DNA of 64,000 nucleotides from Centropus unirufus. Lineage: Eukaryota > Chordata > Aves > Cuculiformes > Centropidae. The notes beneath the pieces were generated by a model. The model was not told the origin of the DNA, did no database searches, and saw nothing but the letters and a program-made list of their open reading frames with translations. The stretch covers positions 115,995-179,994 of the forward strand of contig VYZI01000565.1 of assembly GCA_013397695.1 (NCBI GenBank), in the 5' to 3' direction. The translations under genes and the position numbers were made by a program. Below, piece after piece: positions 1-11,900 of this stretch (the stretch's first letter is position 1; every line of letters starts with the position of its first letter).

Positions 1-962
1 AGCTTGGAGAAGGGAGGAAGAAAATAGACCTAAAAGAAAGTAATGAAATCCTACACACCCCAAACTGGCCCTCGCGAAGCATGAGGAGAATCACGTGGGC
101 TAACGGAGAAGTCACAAGTCTGATCTGAATGGACCAGTTCACTCTTCTTCCCCACTGCCCCCCACCCCCGTCATCGCTGGCCACACTGCAGACGAGCACA
201 GGTACAAAGCTCCCTTTGCTGCCCTTGTTTTATTTGAACTTGTATTTTTGGCTACTGAAATGTAAAGTGAGAGAAACTCCTTGGGTTTCTTTCTAAAAAT
301 CCTTCTACCCAAGCCCGTTTTGGCTGACACTACCAGGGCCTGTCTTACCTCACAGTCCTCTCCAGCCTGCTCAGAGCTTATAACCTCCATCTCCTTCACC
401 TAACGCCTTCGCCTAGCAATGCTGTTCACCCCGTGGGGATTCCGTGTCAAACTGCACACAACCCTAAAATCTCCTTTGATTCCAAAGCATGATGGAGCAC
501 ACCAGATGTGGCCACTCGTTCACCTTTTCTTTCACTTATTTGAAAGCCACCGCATGGTATAGTGGGAAACATGTGAGGAACCTTGACATAAACGGTAACC
601 ACCGCCTGCACAGGGAAGACATCACCAGTTCTTCAGTGACACAGTCATGGGCTGCACCTTACTGTTTGAAACAAGAATCCAAAGCCTAGAAAAGCACATG
701 GAAATATAAGTAGTGATGTCTCAGCTTCTGAGCAAATGTTGCGTGTACAAGCTTGAAAAGGACAAGACAACCATATCCAATCAGCATATTGCGTGGCGGA
801 CACATGTTCTTAGGTTCTGCCTTTGCCCAACAATCACTGTTATGGTTATTGTGGAACCTGTGAGGACAACTGAAATGTAAAGAGTCTGTTTGAAGATCTG
901 TGCATACACAGTTTGATCCTCCCAGACTACAACCAAGTCTCTGACCACACCACAATATTGAT
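1..962. other. LCOR intron, unique AT-rich sequence
   Basis: This lies downstream (in the minus-strand sense) of the LCOR exon at 2416-2495, so it belongs to the following LCOR intron. I see no exon, RNA gene or recognisable transposon. Short open frames here show no family resemblance. The next LCOR coding exon is expected to the left of the window. Confidence 0.5.
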
Positions 963-1250
963 GGAGCTGGGCGGGTGCTGGTTTCTTCTCCAAGTGACAG
1001 GCGATAGGACAAGGAGGAATGGCCTCAAGGTGCATCAGGCCAAGGTTAGATTGAACATTAGGAAAAAATTCTTCACCAAAAGGGTCATCGGGCACTGGCA
1101 GAGGCTGGCATGGAGGTGGTGGAGTCCCCATCCCTGGAGGTGTTTAAAAGACAGGGAGATGAGGTGCTTGGGGATGTGGTTTAGTGGTGGACAGGTATGG
1201 CTGGACTCTATCTCGAAGGTCTTTTCCAACCCGGTGATTCTATGATTCTG
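963..1250 (+). mobile_element. CR1 LINE 3' end
   Basis: The 3' end of a chicken-repeat-1 (CR1) non-LTR retrotransposon, in plus orientation. Its blocks run in the usual order: a GTGCTGGTTTCTTCTCC-like segment, ACAAGGAGGAATGGCCTC, the TTAGGAAAAAATTCTTCACC stretch, GGTGGTGGAGTCCCCATCC, then the tail GGTGATTCTATGATTCTG. It is 5' truncated, as most CR1 copies are, and non-coding. Confidence 0.9.
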
Positions 1251-1271
1251 TAGCAACCTGATCCAGTGGCA

Positions 1272-1331
1272 GGGTGGTGGAACTGGATGATCTTTAAGGT
1301 CCCTTTTAACCCAAACCATTCTATAACTATG
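1272..1331 (+). mobile_element. second, diverged CR1 3' tail
   Basis: A short segment of the form GGATGATCTTTAAGGTCCC, then AACCCAAACCATTCTATAA, matching the last 60 or so bases of another CR1 subfamily in the same orientation. It sits about 20 bases after the preceding CR1 tail, so two CR1 3' ends lie head to tail. Confidence 0.7.
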
Positions 1332-2415
1332 AAAATTCACTTCTCGATCAGTTCAATGGCTTCAATAGAACTGTGCTAAGAACTGGATTTTATCTTTTTA
1401 TGAGATGACGTAAGTCAAATAAGGCAGAACTACCAACAGCACAAGCACACACAGCTTATCTGCTGTCAGGCTCAATGGAACGAAGTATGATGCCTTACAT
1501 CTGTTCAAATGCAACCATTTCTAACCCTCCTCTCCACGTCTTAACAAAAACTGTAATACAAAACCAAGCATCAACTGGCAACGTGGCATCAGTGTCAACA
1601 AGGTACTTGCTTTATGAACAAGCCATGCAGCCATACCCGTTAGCACCTGCAGAGGAAAGAGAGCTTTTGTTTCATTCCTAAACTGAGAGAGACCCACTCT
1701 GTTATTTTACATTGTGCAGGAAGACGTAGTCATTAGCACTTTAGCAAATGAAGTTTTGCCAAGGTGGAGGGGCCTTCCTTCCTATGCTATAGAGCAATCA
1801 TTACCTCAACACATGAGCTGAGCAACAACCCCATGTAACACGGCAGCTTTATCCTCCATACAGCAACAATCTCGTTCTGAAACAAACTGCAAGCTGACCG
1901 ACTCATCCACATTGAGGCTCCGACATGGTTATAAACAGGCAGAGCACAACCTCTTCCATACGTATGAGCCCTTTAATGAAAGGATACGGCCCACAGGGAA
2001 GGAGATTCCAAGATAGAGCACAAGACTCTGGGTTGTTAAAATGGACAAGATTTCCATATCAACGATAAGCCCAGCGTCTGACTGCAGTAAACATGCACAA
2101 GGCACAGTTTGGCTCCCTTCGGAAGGGTTCCAGGATCCCAACAAGATCTCTTGCAAAGGAGCTCCAAAAACCCAAAACACCAAACAGAAAAGGCCACTAC
2201 ACAGAAAAAAATCCACATTACATCTACAAAGGTAAAGTTGCAGGAAGAGGCGAGTCTGTTCATTAACTTCCATCGTTTTAATTCAGAAAGCCTTGTTCCG
2301 TAGGAGGGGAAAGGGGGAGGAGGTTGCAGGTTTTCTCTGTTCAGTTAACTAGGAGCAAACTCCCTCCCTTTGTCCCTCCCCTACAACTACCAGCTTCACA
2401 CAACTGCATTGTTAC
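1332..2415. other. LCOR intron, unique sequence
   Basis: Remaining part of the intron downstream of the LCOR exon at 2416-2495. I looked on the minus strand for the next LCOR block (the segment around MQRMIQQFAAEYTSK) and did not find it. I see no other feature. Confidence 0.5.
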
Positions 2416-2495
2416 CTTCACTTTTTCTCTTCTCAGGCAGCAGAAAAGACAATTTTCATCAAAAGACCAATCAGAAACACCTTCAGGCTCACAGT
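2416..2495 (-). CDS. LCOR: LCOR coding exon (CEPEG...REKVK)
   Basis: An 80-base exon on the minus strand. The acceptor follows a pyrimidine-rich run ending TGATTTACAG, and the donor is GTAACA. It begins with two bases completing an Asp codon, then 26 codons with no stop, ending in phase 0. It carries the paired-cysteine segment CLFCC. Confidence 0.88.
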
Positions 2496-2977
2496 CTGTA
2501 AATCAGAGGAATAGCAAATTACTTCATATTCATAAACTGCAACACAACTGGAGCCGAAAGAGAAATGACAAATTAAATACCTGTTTCACAACATTCTTGC
2601 CTGCATTCTGAGGATGCTGGCTTCGTTTCGGCCATTTCTCTAAACCCCCAGCTTACTAAACCGTGTACATTTTTATCTATGCACAACAAATCTGTTTTTC
2701 CGAGCACTGCCAAATACACTCCCAGCTCCATAAAGATGAACACACACTCATTAGTAATTTTAGCCAATATGAAACTAACTGTGAGCACTGCCTGGGGGAG
2801 GGGGGGAAAAAGCACGAATCACCACGGTAACACACATTTTCTAGAGGCAGAGCTGGGGTTGCTTCTGTCATTAGAAATGCAGAACAAGATACAAACATAG
2901 AGATTGAATACCTTTAAACAAACTGAGATCTTTTAATAATCCAGGTCCAAACAGGCCTTCTAGAATACTTTCAAACC
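2416..2977 (-). CDS. LCOR: LCOR, ligand-dependent nuclear receptor corepressor (two internal exons of the 5' half)
   Basis: LCOR is a nuclear corepressor that binds ligand-activated nuclear receptors and recruits HDAC and CtBP repressor complexes. Two joined exons (2977-2912, then 2495-2416) encode the conserved N-terminal block shared by LCOR and LCORL: FESILEGLFGPGLLKDLSLF in the first, then a split Lys-Asp codon, then CEPEGVSDWSFDENCLFCC and LRREKVK. The SDWSFDENCLFCC wording fits LCOR rather than LCORL, which as I remember it has TDWSMDEKCSFC. Both exons are flanked by canonical AG and GT, and the phases agree (G|AC junction). The first exon is missing from the visible sequence and probably lies in or near the gap at 34289-35197. 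The large 3' exons, including the psq-type helix-turn-helix domain, lie left of the window. The family call is firm; LCOR over LCORL rests on remembered sequences. Confidence 0.85.
2912..2977 (-). CDS. LCOR: LCOR coding exon (FESILEGLFGP...LFK)
   Basis: A 66-base exon on the minus strand. The acceptor ends TTTGCTTTTAG after a good pyrimidine tract, and the donor is GTATTC. It opens with two bases of a split codon (NGG), continues for 21 codons, and ends with one base that joins the next exon as G|AC. The peptide is the hallmark N-terminal LCOR/LCORL segment. Confidence 0.9.
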
Positions 2978-5900
2978 CTAAAAGCAAATAAAAGAATTGT
3001 TAGCTTTCTAGATTAAGTACGTCACTGCAAGAATATTCACAATAGCAGTTCTATATTTATCTGTTCCAAGAACAGAGCTTAACGTGTTGTCTCTAAGTAT
3101 TACAAGATGTATGGGTCAATTGTGATGACTGAACTAAATCAGAGCACAAACTGGAGTCCACTGACTCCTGCACTGTTGTAAATAGCTGGGTTAAAAACAA
3201 AGATCATTACGACATGGAAATAAATTGTTTAAAAAAGAAAATAGAGTTACAGGTTTTACAATGTGTAATTTCTACACGAATATAATCTTCTTGCTTAAGC
3301 CCCCAAACTGAAACAAGGTGCCTTTTCCCAATTAAAATAAAAACAAAACAAAACAGATTCTTCCACCCAAGTGGAATTTTCTGAATCTTCAGCAAATGTT
3401 AATGTTTCCTGAAGAGCTACACGTTTGAGGAGAGAAAATTTGAAGGAAAAGGATTCATCAGTGCCATGCCACTGAGAAATGGAATTCCAATCGCAGACCC
3501 ACATCTAAGACACAAAGTCCATTTACTTCGATGCCAAGATTTATGCCTCATTTAAAATAAATCTAACCAATTTTAGTTTATTCCAAAAGCAGAAAAAAAC
3601 CCTTTACTGAAATTACTGCCATTATTTGGAAATGTTAAATCAATATTACACTAAACCCCTGCTGGCAGTAAAATCTACAGAGCTATTAACTACTCAATAC
3701 AGTGAGAAGACAGGTTAGCAGAGTGAATACCAGAAGTACAAAGGCTACTTTAAGGGGACAGACTAATTCCACCTGCTTATAGAAACATTCCCAATATGAC
3801 CATAAAACTCAAAGACTACAACTTCTGTATTCCCTCCACATCCCCCCCCCCAATGCTTCTGCTTTGCAGGTTTAAAGATGGTTTGCACAGAGCTAAGGGG
3901 CAGCTTCTCCTCCTTGCCTGAATCCCTGAGATGCAGAGGAAGAAATAATGAGACAAAAATATAGTTTTGTATTTACGGAAACTAGCATGGGTGAATTGAG
4001 GGCAGACAAAAATTCCTGAAATAGCCCTTTTATGAAAGCAGTTGAAATCTAAATGTTCAGATGCTATCAAGAAAATCAGTTACTACACTGCAGAAGAACA
4101 ATAACTCTAAGCCCACACTGACCGTGTACAGATCTAATATCAAAGTTATCTTTCGCTGCTTTTGGGCAGCAGCCTTCAAATGGAGAGGACAAGTCCCTCA
4201 GCGTCAGCACAAGGGCCAATGCATGAACAGCTCCCAATATCAGATGCAGGGCCCTACAGAATTTGCAGCCCGTACAGCATCGTTGATGGCCAGGCCACCC
4301 CCCACATACACACACACTCCTTGATCTAACGCCCATCGGAAGCTAAAAATCTAACTCAGAAAGCAGCAAGCAAAGAGCAAAAAGAAAAGGTGAAAGTGAT
4401 GGTGAAATAGCAGTCGAATAAAGAGAAATGCGGGGAGGGAAATCAGAAAACAAGGTGGGAGAGGAGGAATTGGAGAAGCATCCCATTGAACAGCACCTTG
4501 TCAGGCAGAGAAGTAGCACTGCCTCCAAAAAAAGCCATTTCAGGCTTCAGGAAGTGGCAGGAACAGTGGGAAAGGGCCGACCAACCTGACCTAGAAGAAA
4601 AATAGGAAAATCAGGGTGTTGACCCATAGTTTATAATGCTGACTCTTTAGAGTTTGTATCTGAAATGAAACCTGAAGAACAGCTAACGGACCTCACTCTT
4701 CAGCCTCTTGCTTACAAAAATCAAATTATATATATAAATAAAAGCCAGAAGAGCTCAGAAATTTCACTCAAACTCACCGCTCTTAAAATAGCAACTGCCA
4801 GTGACTCATGCCCCATGGTCTGCCATGCATGCAACTGCACCCTGAAGTCCTTGCCAAGTTTTACAGCTTGGATATTGTACCATCCTAGTTGCTATCCCAC
4901 TGCTCTCTGCAATGCTAATGCCACTCGGGTTTTATTAATATTAAATATTGGATTTAGCAGTTGCATAGCAACAGCAGAACATCTTATGTGCGAGGCTTGA
5001 CATTAAAAAAGGCAAATAAGGGAAGTATGAATGTATTCAAAAATTGTACTGAAGACTGGAGAAACTGCTGTGAGGTTGATCCCTGTGGCCCCCAAACCCA
5101 GGGGGCAAGGCAGGAAAGAGAGTGCGAGCCCCCGTGTTCAGTCATCGGGGACTCCAAAAGAGCAACTGTGTACAGCTAAACATGCATAAAACATGGAAAA
5201 CAAAATCCTGGTCCTGAAGAAAGGAGATGTCTACTTCTTATAGTATTATCCCTCTCTGTTGCCACTGCACTTATAAGTTAAAATAGGGCATTTCCCTTCC
5301 CACCGATTGCCCTTTTCCACCTGGAAGGCGATTTTTGCCCTGCATGTCAAATGGAACAGAAATGAACATGGCTGCCTCTGCTAAGTTCAGGTTTCTGGGT
5401 TTTCCCCATCTGTATTTCAGTGTCTGAGCATTTGCAGCAGCTGAAGAGCAGGGGCAGGGGAAAAGTTGCAGGAAAAACAGAACCAGAAGAGAGGAAAAGG
5501 GATGAAGATCCCAGTATTTTGGAGCTTTCTCTTAGAGATGTTCCTCACAAGCAGCTGTACATTTAACCCTCCTCAAGTTACTGGTGATCTACACAATCAA
5601 AGCATATTTTAGGAGTTAACGTAAGGATTTAAGGAAGAAAGGGTTAATTTTAATATTTTTTTAATTTTTTTTTTACAAATCCGACATTTGCAAAGTATAA
5701 AACAGTTCCTCTATCTCAGAACTCTCTGCAGCAAGTGAGAAACAAGCCAAAAAGAAAGGAAAAAACCCTGCAAAAGAACAAACAGAGCCCTTCGTGCTGA
5801 CAAAAGAGCGGAATAACTTTTTAAATGCAGGGATTGTTACACACTTCTTCCTATTTCACAATTGTTGGATCTAAGAAGTAAAGCAATATTTAAAGAAACA

Positions 5901-8900
5901 CTGTTCTCTGAAATGCCCTCAGACAAAAACCAGAACATGCAAGTGCCTTTTTCATCTTGAGAGTAATGAGCACAGAAATTAAAACTCAAAAAAATACACA
6001 CAGATAGACAGATAGTTGACGATGCAATTTCCATCATGGTCAGATTGCACTGGTTTTGTCCCTATACCCAAAACCTGTGTTATTTTCATTTTTTTTCTGG
6101 CATTTTCATCCTCCCTCGTGTAACCAAATATCTTAAATCACAAACTGAAACTGTAATTGCAGTTTATTGGTTAACAGTTTAAGACAACAGCTCAACACTA
6201 CAGTTTAACTTTCAGCTCTGCAAAACAAACAAACCCCAGTGAGATCCTGGTATCATCCCATGCCTTAAACCTGAGAGCATTTGTAATGATTAAGCAGCCA
6301 CCAGGCTCCTTGAGATAACACTGCTAAGGAAGCTGACAGCCCACAAGCTTCACGGGCTCATCTCTAGCAACGTGGATTAGCCAAAGACACATCCACCCTT
6401 TAAAAAACAGGAACGCAAGGTTTTCCCGAGGAGATGGGGAAGCATTCCGGGGCTGCCATTGATTGACACAGAGCCCAGCGTTTTAAATGGTGCTTTTCCC
6501 CTTCCCAGCACTGCTCCAACACAGCCTTTAACACTCGCTGTGTACCCAGCCCCACACGGGTACCCAAGCAAAGCAACCAAGCTTGGACCACTGACCAGGA
6601 GCCAAATGACTTTGAGGGCAGTAAAGAAGGAGAGAGGCTACAATCTGTCTTTATTGTTATGTAAGCTGAATTCCAACAAAATTAACAAAGCAAGGGATTC
6701 TATGGAAGGAAAAAACCCAACGTACATCATTATGAGCTCTGGAGTCCTAATCTGTGAATGTCAATTCAACCTGGGAGCATCCATCTGTGGGCTAGATCTC
6801 AAAAGACTTCCTAAGCACTTACCAGGGCAGCATTTCAGAGCAGTAAATGTTGTAGACCAGTTGCTATAGAAAATGAGACAACTGATTCATCAGCATTTAT
6901 TTATAATAAACTTTCAGCCTAATATGTAGCAGTTTGTGCTTGAGTCTTGAAGAACAACTTCAAAAAGCTGGAAATGAAGCCAAATTAGTTAAGACAACAG
7001 CTGTCTGCATCTTTTATTTTAAATTTTTAACTATTTCACTTTTTACTAGAAAGCCTCAAAACAATATCATGAGGGGGAGGGAGAGCTCCCCTGTTAAATC
7101 AGAAAAGAAAAAAAAAATAGAAACCCCAAAGCCACAATGTGACTGAGAGCGAGAGCACAAAGAGGAGATGAGGCTGGAAGAGGGGCAGGGGGATGCAGAG
7201 CAGAGAACATAAATCAAAACTCAGAAACGTTATAAAGGTCACAGCAGATACCCACAAGGCTTTGAAACGAGCAAAGATAAAACCAAAAAGGCCGCACACA
7301 TCCCAAGCACCAAAAAACATTCTATAAGGACATGGTAGGGCACAAAATCTATCGAGGTGATGTTGGTTAACACTTCTAAGTTAGCAGTTGCAAAACGCTC
7401 TGGTGGTGATTGATTTTTTTTCCTGGGAGTTACTCAAAGAATGTTTGCATTTCATTCCAGAAAGTCTTGGAATACTGAGAAAGTTCCAACGGGGTGGGAA
7501 AAAGAAAAAAAAAAACAAAACACAACCAAACCGCCACCCCTTTGAATCATAAAAACATTAAACAGATCAGAACCAGCAGCTCAACTTGGTAAAGGTTTTC
7601 AAGCACAAGGCTCAGAGGACGCCTGAGGAAATTACAGCAAGAATCGTGTCAATCAGCATAAGCTTCCAAAAACCAATGCACTTGATTTTGATGAAACTAA
7701 AGATTTATAACAATAACAGGTTTGATATAATATTTTTTAGATTTATGTAACATTTTTGGGCTGCCACAACAGATTTCAAGTAGTAGGAGCTAGGGAAAAA
7801 TAAAGAATAAAAACCAAAACAAACAAGAAAAAATAATCAACAAAATATCCACAAAACAATAAAAATTAAGTAACTGGTCGTGAGTTGTTGGTGTCAACGG
7901 GGAACTACTGCTAGGCAAGTCCATCAGATACTGGTTTGTGGCCATTCCAGGCAGTGATTTGGAGGCAAGCAGACACTAAATTTGCAGGAGATACAAAGAC
8001 AGGAAGAGCAGTGAATAACAAAAGGCCCAGGTCGCAGAGGCTGCTTACCAAAGCACATGCAATTAAGCACCACTTGGAAAGGGAGGCGGAGGGGAATGGA
8101 GAAAGCCACAAACCACCCTTCTAGGAACAGGAAAAACAGCTTCTCGAAGACAAACCCATATCCAGCTGCTGAAATTGGAAGCTGATCAAACCCAGCCAGA
8201 CATTAACACTCTGTTTTACAAGGGCCCAACTGAAAACAAGACTCGAACTCCAGGACCAGCTGGACACTTTCCCCAGCCCAGGATCCTGGAGGTGTTATTC
8301 AGGGATGCATGTGCTGGCCACTATAAGATCTGTTCCCCTTGTACTCTCCCCAGCACCTACATTCACTGTGGTAGGAGTCTCATTAACCAGGAGGAAGCAA
8401 AAGCCACCATCATCACATCAGGTTTATATTGGATTTCTCATGCCTAGATTTTCTGGTCAAGACTGGATATATTTATCCACAGCTGTGGGATTTGAAGCAG
8501 GAATTAATTCAGAAAAATCCTACAGTCTACGTGTAACATGGGAATTCTGCCTTTTTCAGGACAAAAAACTATTAAGCTTGAACGTTTCAGTCACAGGCAT
8601 CTTAATAGAAAAGCAGGACCAAGTAACAGGGGAGGAGAAAAGAAGTCACAGGACAGTTATTAATATACACTGAGTCTCAGGACATGCATGTAATTTTAAG
8701 TTGTGAATATTCTTCAATTCATGCAACAAAATAGAAGCACCTCCCACCTACCTATGATGAGAGCTTTCTTTACCCAAATGGAGCACAACCAAGTACTCAA
8801 CTACAAGTCAACTTTGCCTTTGCTTCCTGGGGAACAAAGAAAGAAAAAGTTGTGCATCTTCAGTGATTTTTCAAAGTTTGTGCTTCCACGTTAATGAAAC

Positions 8901-11900
8901 GGCTGCTCAGGGACTTCCTGCACACATCCCTGCTCCAGAGACAACAGATGCTTTAGTAAATGGAAGGGCTTTCCAGGGACCTTCAATATCAATAACCTGG
9001 TTCTGTAAGAGGAATACGGACACAGGCATACAGAGAAAAGAACTCAGGATGCTAAGATAGATGCTCTTTACAAGAATAGGTATGATAAAGTCCTACAGAG
9101 CAATATATAGCTCTCCTATCACCTTCTTTCTCCAGGATGTCTTGTGTTCCCAAGACAAAAGGAGTGGTATCACCTGCTGAGGCTCCTGAACAGTCCCTTG
9201 GAGCTCATGCGAAAGAGAATCCTTTGGCCCTGGATTAATGCTTTATTCCTTGTGGAACAGCATCTCCAGTAAAGTTCCATTTGAAGCTATCAGGAAGCCA
9301 ATGAGAAGCATGTTCTGTCCAACAACCATTTCACTGTTAGGGTGAAAAACCTTACTACAGCAACAGTACTGTGGGTAGAAATATTTCTGATCATCCATAC
9401 TGCAAGGCTTCAAAACTACTACTGGTCTGTGACTTTAATATAGAAGGAGCTGCAGCAGGGCCACCCTCACCCTTCTCCATGCATCCCTTACAACCAAGCA
9501 ATTCCTTTTCCTCCAAAAATCAAGTCTAAGCACATTCTCTCTATATTAAACTCTCAGCAAGGCATTAAAATTCATGAGCTAAGCATGACAGAAAAACAGA
9601 TACACACCTGAGCTACAATGCTGCCACGCGCTTGCCGCCACGACAGGAAAAAGCCCCTAGAAGAGGGCAGGCCTCTCCCCTCAACAGGGGAGAAGGCAGA
9701 GGCAAAGAAAGCGAGTGATCAGGCTGCTTTGCAGTTGGGTGTTCATGTCAGCACTCAAACTGGCAGATTATCTCACCAAGTACAACGGAAAAGCCAGAAG
9801 TGACAAATTATAAAGCTTGCTGCCGGAGCGTGGAGCAGAGCAAGGCAAAAGGCACCACGTGGACCACCTCCTGCCCCGCTCCCACGAGGAATATGCCTCC
9901 AATGCGAAGGAGAGAATTACGTGAAGGCGTGCAGCCTTCATATCTCATCAAAAGCCTCAGCAAAACACGAGAACAGCCAAGGGCTCTGCAATGGCTGCTC
10001 AACATCACCTCGAGATGCAGGGCTTGCTCTGGCAGATCTGTAGGGGTGGGAAGACCCTCTCATTTGTGGATCCTGCATCACTGATCTGGCCAGTTGTTCT
10101 GCTCAGGAGTTGTGGGCTTTTGTTTTACACTTTAACTCAAGATCAGGAGGTTTATTGTACGACTCTGGTTTTCTTCTTGGCCAGTCACCACTGATCTTCT
10201 CACGCAAATACAGGCATTTGATTACTTTAGAAAATAAACCAGAAAACACAGACAACACAAAATGGCAAAGAATGACAGCAGAAGAGGTTCAATAACTACC
10301 AACTTTCCAAGCAACCTTAAAAAGATAGGTTTTACTTAACATAGAGTAAGATCTAGATTAAAACAAACAAAAAAGAATCCCCAACAAGTTTTAATACTAA
10401 AATCCAAAGAGGGAGTTATTTTTCAGTATCTCTGTTCAAAACTAGTGCTCCTCTCTGTTTAACCTACAGCTCTGGGGTTCCAGGTGCAACTTTCACTGAG
10501 AAGAAACTATACCAGACATCTAGACAGTTTATTAAAAAAATATATATATTAAAAGAGCCAAATAGCCCAAGGATGAGAGTGCTCAATAGTGCAAAACACC
10601 ACAGACCAGAAGTCTATATAGTCACATATGTTACTCAAATTCAAGGCATTTTTCCATATCCATATTTACTGCAGCAAAATAAAAACCTTGAAACTTGTTT
10701 CCTGTTGGAGACAACCTGTTAATGCTTCACTGCCAAGCAAAGCTAAGATGATATTCATTAACTACCAGCATTTATCCCCATGCCCCACGCTCACCCAGCA
10801 CAAGCTGCAAGAATAGCCTTGCAGCAGACAGAATTGATCTGCCTGGAAAAGGCCTCCCACAGGCGAGATCGGATTTCCAGCAAGGTCAATTCACTGCTCC
10901 ACTTTATTCCATGGCCATAGTAATGCTCAGACCACAGAGCAGCCAGCGCCAGGTGTGATGTCAGAACAACTTGCCACAAGCAGCTACAGCAGAGACCCAA
11001 GGCAGTTTAAAGTACGGAGGAATCCTCCCTCTGTCCCAAAGCTGTACGTGTGGAAGCACCTGTGGTTTCCACCCCAGCCTCAAGAGATGTACTGGTATGG
11101 TGAAGGAGTCAGACGAGCAGGTTAAAATAGCCAAGATGTTGCTATGCTTCACACTCCATACCTGTCCTGTTTGAAGAGGGTTGCCATCCCCTAGCAACTC
11201 AGTCCTGCCCTACATCATTCTCTGTCTGTACCTACCAAAACAATTTGGCTAAAAAACATCCCAGAAAGGGTAGGCACAACCTGCTGAATCCATCTAAACA
11301 AGGACTGCCAAGCAGAAGCATCCACCAAACCACAGCTTTGGTCTGGCAAACCCTTGGGGTGTGAATTGCTTTCAACTCCTTTATCACAGTTCAGGTACAT
11401 CAGTAATCACCGAATTAACTCAATACGTTTTTCTTTTTGGGTCTTGGGTAATAAATGCCCCTTTCCTCATCCCTACCGTGATTTTCAGTTCCATACAGGA
11501 GTCTGTAAAGGGGAACGAAAATGTGATTCTGCTTCAGAAACTACCTACAGCTACATCACCCATCACTGAAAACCTGATCTCTCCAACAAACAGCACAGAC
11601 CTGTGAAAGTCTGTTGCAGGTTTCTAAGTTCAGAGGTGAATACACTGAGCTTATCTGTAAGGTAAAAACTGCCAAGAGCCTTTTTACTCTGTTATTTGTG
11701 CTTGTAGAAGTCTGTCTGACATTAAATAAGTCTCCATCATAAGGCATTACATAATGGTCCCAATGAGGAGTGTGCCTTCTGACTTTCCCAGCTGGCTTCT
11801 GGCTTTCCCAATAATCTCGTGCTATGCAAAAAGACATCACTTTATGAAGCCAATTGATTGTTCCACTAAAACATCAGTGAGAATATTTAAATTCTGATTT

